From contig DQIG01000098.1 of NCBI GenBank assembly GCA_003525885.1, positions 1 through 5,460 of the forward strand: 5,460 nt of DNA, given 5' to 3'. Both the position numbers and the translations under genes were made by a program. Below, in pieces: positions 1 through 5,460 of this stretch. Below the pieces are notes generated by a model, which was not told where the DNA came from, did no database searches, and was given only the letters and a program-made list of their open reading frames with translations. Within the stretch, counting starts at the first letter, position 1. Each line of letters begins with the position of its first letter. Origin of the DNA: Stenotrophomonas sp. (GTDB lineage: Bacteria; Pseudomonadota; Gammaproteobacteria; Xanthomonadales; Xanthomonadaceae).

Positions 1-18
1 AGCGGCCGGCACTACCGA

Positions 19-939
19 TCAGCGGTGGGCGAGCGCGTAATCCAGCGCCGAGCACACTGCTGCCACCTGCGCGTCGTTGCACTGCTGCGGGGTCGCCCGC
101 GGGCTGTCCGGGTAGACCTCGGTGGTGGTGGTGTACTTCGCGCCGGTAATGCCGGCGCACAGGCCCAGCTTCACCAGCGGGTACTCGATCACGCCATGGG
201 CCACCACCGGCGAACCGATGATCTCGCCCTTGTCGTCGGCCGGCGCGATATGGGTCACCTTCTCCACCGCGGCGATGACCGCCTCCTGGAACGCCGCCTG
301 CGGGTTCTCGCTGTCGTCCACCAGGTAGAAGCCATCGGGAATCAGGCCCGGCTCGAACGGCTTGCCGTCACGCGCGGCCAGTGCCGGGCGGAACTCGCTC
401 TCGTCGCTGTCGGTCGTCTCGTGCAGGTCGATGTGCAGCACGAACTGGCCCTTGATCGGTGTGATCAGCTCGATCAACGCGGTCGACTCGCGGGCCGGGC
501 CATCGGCGCGGAAATTGCGGTTCGGGTCGATCGCATCGAAGTTCCAGCGATTGATGCGCTCGAAGCCCCACGGATTCACGCACGGCGCCACCAGCAGGTT
601 GGCCTTGCCGGCGTAGTCGGCGGCGTGCTTTTCGAGGAATTCCAGCGCGCCCATCACGCCGCTGGTCTCATAACCGTGCACGCCACCGGTAACCAGCGCG
701 GCGGGCAGCGCCGGGTTCCAATCGTGGCTGCGCAGGGCGAACAGAGTGTAGGTCTCGCCAGCGTAGTCGAGCTGGCCATAGGCCACCTTGTCGAAGCGCG
801 AGGCCAGCGCTTCGATGCGCGGCAGCACCTCCTCGTCGTAGCGACGCAGGCGCTGCTGGCGACCGCGCCACGCCTCCCGTTCCGCCGCCCCCCACGGCTG
901 GCCAGGGGTTCCGACGGGGTAGAAGGCGGCTTGGGACAT
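19..939 (-). CDS. M14-family zinc metallocarboxypeptidase-like protein
   Basis: A 306-residue protein with the M14 carboxypeptidase layout. The first two zinc ligands are in GGVHGYE (H88 and E91). The substrate-binding stretch NPWGFERIN is followed by DPNRNF at about residues 122-143. The third zinc ligand is in HIDLHE (probably H173), and the probable catalytic glutamate is in TTTTEVYP (E274). All key residues are present, so it is probably an active enzyme. By family it should hydrolyse a C-terminal or amide-linked residue from a peptide or acyl-amino acid; the substrate cannot be read from the sequence. It resembles the small bacterial M14 group that includes Francisella Rep34 and, more distantly, succinylglutamate desuccinylase/aspartoacylase-like proteins. 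There is no signal peptide or membrane segment, so it is probably cytoplasmic. The ATG at 937-939 is preferred over an in-frame TTG nine codons upstream. No strong Shine-Dalgarno sequence is seen for either. It is divergent from the FecA-like gene. Confidence 0.88.
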   Translation of the reverse strand: MSQAAFYPVGTPGQPWGAAEREAWRGRQQRLRRYDEEVLPRIEALASRFDKVAYGQLDYAGETYTLFALRSHDWNPALPAALVTGGVHGYETSGVMGALEFLEKHAADYAGKANLLVAPCVNPWGFERINRWNFDAIDPNRNFRADGPARESTALIELITPIKGQFVLHIDLHETTDSDESEFRPALAARDGKPFEPGLIPDGFYLVDDSENPQAAFQEAVIAAVEKVTHIAPADDKGEIIGSPVVAHGVIEYPLVKLGLCAGITGAKYTTTTEVYPDSPRATPQQCNDAQVAAVCSALDYALAHR

Positions 940-1009
940 GGCGGATCTCGGCGAGTCAGGAAGCAATCGTCCACTCTACCACCGGGGCATCCGCGTGAAC
1001 CGGCGACGC

Positions 1010-1029
1010 ATTCCATTGGCGAATGGAAT
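1010..1029. repeat. Perfect 8-bp inverted repeat in the divergent intergenic region
   Basis: The sequence ATTCCATT-GGCG-AATGGAAT is a perfect 8-bp inverted repeat around a 4-bp spacer. It lies about 70 bp upstream of the peptidase start and about 40 bp upstream of the receptor start, immediately next to the Fur-box-like sequence. No T-run follows on either strand, so it does not look like an intrinsic terminator. An operator for a regulator of one or both divergent genes is a reasonable inference. The regulator is not identifiable from this window. Confidence 0.5.
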
Positions 1030-1047
1030 CAGCAATAATTCTCATTT
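1030..1047 (+). promoter_or_regulatory. Fur-box-like operator upstream of the FecA-type receptor
   Basis: This is the only AT-rich patch in the intergenic region and it contains TAATTCTCATT. In the 7-1-7 Fur model (TGATAAT-N-ATTATCA), positions 1030-1044 match 9 of 14 bases. The right half, ATTCTCA, matches 6 of 7 and the left half only 3 of 7. It lies 24-41 bp upstream of the receptor ATG, where an iron-bound Fur repressor would block the promoter. AATAAT at 1034-1039 could be the -10 element, so operator and promoter may overlap. No convincing -35 partner is visible. The assignment rests on the half-site match plus the function of the downstream gene. Confidence 0.6.
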
Positions 1048-1070
1048 ACGACCTTCCACAGCCCGCACCG

Positions 1071-3152
1071 ATGCCCATCCACGCCCTGCAACCGGCCCGC
1101 CTGCCCCTGGCCGCCGCCCTCGCCCTGTGCCTGCTTCCGGCCACCCGCGCCTTCGCCCAGGACGGCGCCACCACGCTGGACAGCATCCAGGTCTCCGGCA
1201 GCTGGCTGGGTACCGGCCTGCATGACAGCGTCAAGAGCTTTGCCGGTGCACGCACGGTGGTCGACCGCCAGCGCATCGAGGCCAGCGGCGCGGCCAGCAT
1301 CGGCGATGCCATGCGCCGCATCCCTGGCGTGCAGGTCACCGACAACTCCGGCACCGCCGGCAGCTCGGTGTCGCTGAACATCGGCGTGCGCGGCCTCACC
1401 GGCCGCTACTCGCCGCGCTCGACCGTGCTGCTCGATGGCGTGCCGCTGGCCGTGGCGCCGTACGGCCAGCCGCAGCTCTCGTTCGCGCCGACCAGCCTGT
1501 CCAACATCGAGTCGATCGACGTGGTGCGCGGCGGCGGCGCGGTGCGCTACGGGCCGCAGAACGTGGGCGGCATCATCAACTTCAGCACCCGCGCCATTCC
1601 CACCGAGGCCGGTCTGCACGGCGAAGCCGGCATGCGCTACACCGCCTACGACCACGGTGGCGGCGACAGCACCCAGTACAACGCCTTCCTCGGCGGCACC
1701 GGCGACAACGGCCTGGGCGCCGCCCTGCTCTACTCGGGCCAGGATGGCCGCGGCTGGCGCCAGGGCAGCGACGACCGCTTCAACGATCTGGCGCTGAAGT
1801 TCGCCTATGCCATCGACGAACAGCAGGAACTGCGCGCCAAGCTGTCCTACTACGACGTGCGCTCGTTGACCCCGGGCGGCCTGACCCGCGCCCAGTACGA
1901 GGCCGATCCGCTCCAGAACACCCGCCCCACCGATTTCTGGAAGGGCCACCGCACCGGCATCGACCTGGGCTACACCAACACGCTGTCGGCCAACAGCGAG
2001 TTCGAGGTGCTGGCCTATTACAACGAAAGCAGCCGCGCCAGTTCGCTGATCAACGCCGCCAACACCCAGCTGACCGTGCAGCCGCGCGACTACCGCGTGC
2101 TCGGCATCGAGCCGCGCTACACCCAGCGCCTGCACTGGGGCAGCAGCGTGCATGACATCACCGCGGGCTACCGCTTCCTGCGCGAGCGCGGCAACGACCG
2201 CAGCTACACCGTCACCCGCCGCACCGGCGTGGCCAGCGCCACCACCCGCTTCGACAACGCCACCGATGCGCACTCCTTCTACATCGACGACCGCATCGCG
2301 ATCGGCCAGTGGCGGATCACGCCCGGCGTGCGCATGGAATGGATCGACATGGACCGCCGCCAGGCCGGTGGCACGGCGACCTTCAGCAGCCGCAACGACA
2401 AGGCGCTGCCCTCGATCAACATCGCCTACCTGCTGACCCCGCAGCTGACCGTGTTCGGCAACTACACCACCTCGTTCGGGCCGGTGCAGAACATCCAGTT
2501 GAATTCGCAGACCGCCAGCAATCCGCTGAACCCGGAGGTGGCGAAGACCACCGAACTGGGCGCACGCTGGCAGGACGGTGCACTTCGCGCGGAAGTGACC
2601 GTGTTCAAGATGCGCTTCGACAACCAGATCCTGCAGGTGCCGGGGATCACCCCGCCCACCTTCCAGAACATTGGTGCCACCGACCACAGGGGCGTGGAGA
2701 GCGCACTGGAGTACCACTTCGCCGAGGACAGCGCGTTGGCCGGTCTGGAGCTGTACGCCAACTACACCTGGACCAAGGCGATCCAGCAGTCCGGTGACAA
2801 CCGTGGCCTGGACGTGCCGTTCTACTCGCGCGACACCGACAGCATCGGCGCCCGCTACACCCTGGCCGGCTGGACCTTCAATGTCTCCAGCACCCATCAG
2901 AGCGGCCAGTTCTCCGATGCCGCCAACACCTGGGAAGAAACCGCCGATGCGCGCGTGGGCCGCGTGCCGGGCGTGCGCCTGTGGAATGCGCAGGTGGCCT
3001 GGCAGGTGCCGGGCCTGGGCGACAGCGAGATCGCGCTGGGCGTGAACAACCTGGCCGACAAGCGCTGGTACACCCGCAACGTCGATGGCAACGCCGGCCG
3101 CATGGTGGCCGCGCCGCGCACGTTCTACGTGCAGGGCCGCTACCGCTTCTGA
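1071..3152 (+). CDS. fecA: FecA-type TonB-dependent ferric dicitrate outer-membrane receptor, no signalling domain
   Basis: A 693-residue outer-membrane receptor. A signal peptide (residues 1-29, hydrophobic core rich in A and L, cleavage after AFA) is followed by a TonB-box-like segment at about 35-42 (TLDSIQVS). The plug domain then runs to about residue 174, with GVRGL, APYGQPQL and DVVRGGGAVRYGP (150-162) closely matching E. coli FecA as I recall it. The rest is a beta-barrel ending in YRF, with a C-terminal Phe as expected for BAM-dependent assembly. Three citrate-binding arginines of FecA (R365, R380, R438) align with R322, R339 and R393; the Q570 equivalent is unclear. The mature length of about 664 matches FecA minus its roughly 80-residue signalling domain, so signalling through FecR is not expected. 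The ATG at 1071 is chosen because it starts the signal peptide; an in-frame ATG at 1023 lies within the upstream inverted repeat and would add 16 unlikely residues. No clear ribosome binding site is seen. A Fur-like box precedes it. Ferric citrate as ligand is an inference from homology. Confidence 0.93.
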   Translation: MPIHALQPARLPLAAALALCLLPATRAFAQDGATTLDSIQVSGSWLGTGLHDSVKSFAGARTVVDRQRIEASGAASIGDAMRRIPGVQVTDNSGTAGSSVSLNIGVRGLTGRYSPRSTVLLDGVPLAVAPYGQPQLSFAPTSLSNIESIDVVRGGGAVRYGPQNVGGIINFSTRAIPTEAGLHGEAGMRYTAYDHGGGDSTQYNAFLGGTGDNGLGAALLYSGQDGRGWRQGSDDRFNDLALKFAYAIDEQQELRAKLSYYDVRSLTPGGLTRAQYEADPLQNTRPTDFWKGHRTGIDLGYTNTLSANSEFEVLAYYNESSRASSLINAANTQLTVQPRDYRVLGIEPRYTQRLHWGSSVHDITAGYRFLRERGNDRSYTVTRRTGVASATTRFDNATDAHSFYIDDRIAIGQWRITPGVRMEWIDMDRRQAGGTATFSSRNDKALPSINIAYLLTPQLTVFGNYTTSFGPVQNIQLNSQTASNPLNPEVAKTTELGARWQDGALRAEVTVFKMRFDNQILQVPGITPPTFQNIGATDHRGVESALEYHFAEDSALAGLELYANYTWTKAIQQSGDNRGLDVPFYSRDTDSIGARYTLAGWTFNVSSTHQSGQFSDAANTWEETADARVGRVPGVRLWNAQVAWQVPGLGDSEIALGVNNLADKRWYTRNVDGNAGRMVAAPRTFYVQGRYRF

Positions 3153-3189
3153 AGCGATAACCGCCCGATGCAGTGACGGTGGCGATCAC

Positions 3190-3214
3190 GGTGGCGGCGT
3201 ATCATGCCGCCACC
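3190..3214. repeat. 9-bp inverted repeat directly before the CLC start codon
   Basis: GGTGGCGGC (3190-3198) and GCCGCCACC (3206-3214) are perfect reverse complements around a 7-base loop, GTATCAT. The right arm ends at the base before the ATG at 3215. As RNA it would be a stable GC-rich hairpin, but the downstream bases contain only a TTT, so an intrinsic terminator for the receptor gene is doubtful. As DNA it is a palindrome centred on the candidate -10 element, and so could be an operator. In a read-through transcript from the receptor gene it would sit right against the CLC start codon and could hinder translation. Confidence 0.5.
3200..3205 (+). promoter_or_regulatory. Candidate -10 element (TATCAT) for the CLC gene
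   Basis: TATCAT matches the TATAAT consensus in 5 of 6 positions and lies 9 bp before the ATG at 3215. Transcription starting 6-8 bp downstream would begin at about 3211-3213, giving a nearly leaderless mRNA. That fits the lack of a Shine-Dalgarno sequence. No good -35 hexamer is found at 16-18 bp spacing; GTGACG at 3173-3178 is a 4 of 6 match but its spacing is 21 bp. This is inferred from sequence only. Confidence 0.4.
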
Positions 3215-4972
3215 ATGTCACTGCCTGTTTCGCCATCGCGCCTGCATTCGGCCTTCCAGGGCCTGCGCCTGCGGCTGCGCGGCAGTGACCTGTGGTTCAT
3301 CGCGCTTGCCCTGCTGGTCGGCCTGCTTGCCGGCTACCTGACCCTGCTGCAGTCGGGCATCGCGCGCTGGCTGCAGGGCACCCTGTACGGGCTGGACGAA
3401 GGCATGCGCCTGAGCTCCCTGCCCGCGCTGACCTGGACCGCGCTGCTGGTGCTGCCGCTGGGTGGCCTGCTGGTCGGCCTGGTCAGCCTGGCGGCGACGC
3501 GGCTCAAGCGGCCCCTGCTCGATGCGGTGGAAGCCAATGCCCTGCATGGCGGACGCATGTCGATGCGCGACAACCTGATCGTACTGACCCAGACCCTGCT
3601 GTCCAACGGTTGCGGCGCCTCGGTCGGGCTGGAGGCTTCCTATACGCAGATGGGCGCCGGCAGCGGTTCGCAGCTGGGCCGGGTGATGCGCCTGCGCCGC
3701 AACGACGTGCGCATCCTGGTCGGCGCCGGTGCCGCCGGTGCCATTGCCGCCGCCTTCGGTGCGCCATTGGCCGGTGCCTTCTACGCCTTCGAGATCGTCA
3801 TCGGCGCCTACACCCCGGCCGCACTGGCCCCGGTGGCGGTCGCGGCGCTGGCCGGCGCGTTCGTGGCCGACCAGGCCGGCATCGAGGCCTACCTGCTGCC
3901 TGCCGCCGCGACCATCGACGTGCGCGCCGCCGACTACGCCATCTACGGCCTGCTCGGCTGCTGCTGCGCGATGGTCGGCATTGCCATCATGCGGCTGATC
4001 GCCTCGATCGAAGGGACGGTCAAGCGCAGCCCGCTGCCGGCGTGGGGCCGGCCGGTGGTGGGCGGCCTGCTGCTGATTCCGCTGGCCCTGGCCAGCCCGC
4101 AGGTGCTGTCGTCGGGCCATGGCGCCCTGCACCTGGACCTGACCACGCATCTGCCGCTGATCTGGATCGGTGGCTTGCTGACCCTGAAGTGCCTGGCCTC
4201 GGGCATCTCGCTGGGGTTCGGTTTCCGTGGCGGCCTGTTCTTCGCCTCGCTGTTCCTGGGCACGCTGGTGGGCCAGATCTTCGCGGCCTTGTCGGTCTTC
4301 GTGCCATGGCTGCCGTCGCTGGACCCGACCGTGGCGGCCCTGGTGGGCATGGCCGCGTTCGGCGTGGCCGTGGTGGGCGGGCCCTTCACGATGTCGTTCC
4401 TTGTGCTGGAGGCCACCGGTGACTTCACCGTGGCGGCCGCGGCCCTGGTGGCTTCGCTGATCGCCAGCGCCATGGTCCGCGAAACCTTCGGCTACTCGTT
4501 CTCGACCTGGCGGCTGCACCTGCGCGGCGAGACCATCCGCAGCGCCCATGACGTGAGCTGGATGCGTCCCCTCACCGCCGGCCGCATGATGCGCAAGGAC
4601 GTCAAGACCGTGGGTGCCGGCGCGACCCTGGCCGAGTTCCGCCGGCGCTATCCGCTGGGCGCGACCAAGCGCGTGGTCGTGGTGGACGAGGCCGAGCGCT
4701 ACGCCGGGATCGTGCGAACCGCCCTCGCCTACGCCCATCCCGACGACAGCCAGGAGCCGGTGTCGTCGCTGGCCGCCTATCTGGAGACGGCGCTCACGCC
4801 CGAACAGTCGATCAAGGACGTCATGCGGGCGTTCGACGCCACCCAGGCCGACGAACTGGCCGTGGTGGACGCCGACGGCAAGGTGATCGGCATCCTGTCG
4901 GAAGCCTACGCCACGCGCCGCTACGCCGAGGAACTGGACAAGGCGCGGCGCGAACTGACGGGCGAGGCCTGA
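3215..4972 (+). CDS. CLC-family anion channel/transporter with C-terminal CBS-domain pair
   Basis: A 585-residue inner-membrane protein, longer than E. coli ClcA (473) because of a cytoplasmic C-terminal extension. The membrane part (about residues 24-430) has many hydrophobic helices and recognisable CLC segments. GLEASYTQMG (from residue 138) aligns with GREGPTVQIG of ClcA and keeps the gating glutamate as E140. GAPLAG matches NAPLAG. FRGGLFFASL (337-346) matches the second selectivity loop. GGPFTMSFLVLEAT matches the late helix motif, and Y427 aligns with the central anion-binding tyrosine. The first motif GSGIP is not recognisable, and the internal proton glutamate E203 aligns with I194. 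Two CBS repeats follow (about 450-504 and 526-573), a possible adenine-nucleotide sensor. Start choice: the ATG at 3215 follows a TATCAT -10-like element; an in-frame GTG at 3173 would add 14 residues and run through that promoter. It lies 62 bp after the receptor gene and ends 9 bp from the convergent flavin reductase gene. The family is secure; the ion and the channel-or-exchanger mode are not. Confidence 0.92.
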   Translation: MSLPVSPSRLHSAFQGLRLRLRGSDLWFIALALLVGLLAGYLTLLQSGIARWLQGTLYGLDEGMRLSSLPALTWTALLVLPLGGLLVGLVSLAATRLKRPLLDAVEANALHGGRMSMRDNLIVLTQTLLSNGCGASVGLEASYTQMGAGSGSQLGRVMRLRRNDVRILVGAGAAGAIAAAFGAPLAGAFYAFEIVIGAYTPAALAPVAVAALAGAFVADQAGIEAYLLPAAATIDVRAADYAIYGLLGCCCAMVGIAIMRLIASIEGTVKRSPLPAWGRPVVGGLLLIPLALASPQVLSSGHGALHLDLTTHLPLIWIGGLLTLKCLASGISLGFGFRGGLFFASLFLGTLVGQIFAALSVFVPWLPSLDPTVAALVGMAAFGVAVVGGPFTMSFLVLEATGDFTVAAAALVASLIASAMVRETFGYSFSTWRLHLRGETIRSAHDVSWMRPLTAGRMMRKDVKTVGAGATLAEFRRRYPLGATKRVVVVDEAERYAGIVRTALAYAHPDDSQEPVSSLAAYLETALTPEQSIKDVMRAFDATQADELAVVDADGKVIGILSEAYATRRYAEELDKARRELTGEA

Positions 4973-4981
4973 CCCCGTCGC

Positions 4982-5460
4982 TCAGCCCGGGCGACGCATC
5001 TGGAACTTCTGGGCCTCGGTGATCTCGAAATAGTCGGCCGGTCCGCCGCCGCGCAGGATCGGCTGGGCCGCGACCGTGTCGTAGACGTCGTCGACCAGCA
5101 GGCGGCGGTCGATATGGACCATCACCACCTCGCCCAGGGTCAGCCAGGCCTCGATGGCGGCGCCGTCGGCGTTTGTCAGCTGGACGATCTGCGTCAGGCG
5201 GCATTCGAAGGCCACCGGGCTTTCGGCCACGCGCGGGGGAGCCACCTTGACCGACGGCGCGGGCGTCAGGCCGGCCAGGGCGAATTCGTCGACCTCCGGC
5301 GCGACCATGGCCGAACTGGCGTTCATCGCCTCGGCCAGCGGCCGCGTGGCCAGGTTCCAGACGAACTGGCCGCTGCGCTCGATGTTGCGCACGGAGTCCT
5401 TCCAGCTGGTGCTGGAGAAGCCGATGATCGGCGGGCGATAGTTGAAGGCGTTGAAGAAGC
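4982..5460 (-). CDS. Flavin reductase-family protein (FMN-binding split barrel), partial, N-terminus outside window
   Basis: The reading frame is open from the TGA at 4982-4984 to the window edge, giving the last 158 residues. It begins FFNAFNYRPPIIGFSS, followed by WKDSVRNIERSGQFVWNL, typical of the DIM6/NTAB flavin reductase-like family. Those proteins are small, soluble, usually dimeric FMN-binding split barrels of about 200 residues, so about 45 N-terminal residues should lie beyond the window. Later segments also fit the family: the SSAMVAPEVDEFALAGL stretch, VKVAPPRVAESPVAFEC, GEVVMVHID and the C-terminal YFEI. The GTG at 5390-5392 is internal and not the start, because family sequence continues upstream of it. 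By family it would bind FMN and may pass electrons from NAD(P)H to flavin; many members have no known substrate. It is convergent with the CLC gene with a 9-bp gap, so no separate terminator fits between them. A link to ferric iron reduction is only conjecture. Confidence 0.9.
   Translation of the reverse strand, partial: FFNAFNYRPPIIGFSSTSWKDSVRNIERSGQFVWNLATRPLAEAMNASSAMVAPEVDEFALAGLTPAPSVKVAPPRVAESPVAFECRLTQIVQLTNADGAAIEAWLTLGEVVMVHIDRRLLVDDVYDTVAAQPILRGGGPADYFEITEAQKFQMRRPG

Noticed and set aside
973..999. Possible minus-strand promoter for the peptidase gene (TTCACG and TAGAGT)
   Set aside because: The -35-like match is 4 of 6 and the spacing is only 15 bp, which is too weak to list as a feature.
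25..1038. Plus-strand open frame (337 codons) over the M14 gene
   Set aside because: It lacks recognisable motifs and is antisense to a gene with intact zinc and catalytic residues. It also runs across the intergenic regulatory region.
1029..2897. Long open frame on the minus strand (622 codons) opposite the FecA-like gene
   Set aside because: Its translation is rich in A, G, V, R and H without family motifs, as expected for the shadow of a high-GC gene. The plus-strand frame has a full receptor architecture.
3173..3214. GTG start for the CLC protein giving 14 more residues
   Set aside because: The extra segment has no CLC similarity, contains the -10-like hexamer and both palindrome arms, and has no ribosome binding site. 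It is not fully excluded.
3153..3214. Stenotrophomonas SMAG/REP-type palindromic repeat
   Set aside because: The stem does not carry a terminal GTAG tetranucleotide and no second copy occurs in the window.
3190..3225. Intrinsic terminator for the receptor gene
   Set aside because: The hairpin is strong but no U-tract follows, and the start codon of the next gene comes immediately after it.
3218..4738. Long open frame on the minus strand (506 codons) opposite the CLC gene
   Set aside because: The translation is low-complexity (Q, G, H, R rich) and lacks any domain. The opposite strand encodes a clear CLC protein with CBS repeats.

Overview
The window is ordinary high-GC bacterial chromosome (roughly two thirds G+C). 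The protein sequences, the strong C/G third-position bias and promoters of the TATCAT type close to start codons suggest a gammaproteobacterium of the Xanthomonadaceae/Lysobacteraceae, most likely Stenotrophomonas or a close relative. This placement comes from pattern recognition, not from a search.

Layout: (1) 19-939, minus strand, a zinc M14-family metallocarboxypeptidase-like protein. (2) 940-1070, a 131-bp divergent intergenic region with a perfect 8-bp inverted repeat (1010-1029) directly followed by a Fur-box-like sequence (about 1030-1047). (3) 1071-3152, plus strand, a FecA-type TonB-dependent outer-membrane receptor for ferric dicitrate. It lacks the N-terminal signalling domain of E. 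coli FecA. (4) 3153-3214, a 62-bp gap with a 9-bp inverted repeat whose loop is a TATCAT -10-like hexamer lying just before the next start codon. (5) 3215-4972, plus strand, a CLC-family anion channel/transporter with a C-terminal CBS-domain pair and diverged signature motifs. (6) 4982-5460, minus strand, the C-terminal part of a flavin reductase-family (FMN-binding split barrel) protein, cut by the window edge.

The genes do not form one obvious pathway. The receptor appears to be an iron-controlled ferric-citrate uptake gene without the FecI/FecR regulators or the FecBCDE ABC transporter in view. The CLC gene probably has its own promoter. The peptidase and the flavin reductase are transcribed away from or against these two genes. 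I see no mobile element, CRISPR array, RNA gene or clear new defence or biosynthetic system. The most interesting items are the atypical CLC protein and the two small palindromes in the intergenic regions.
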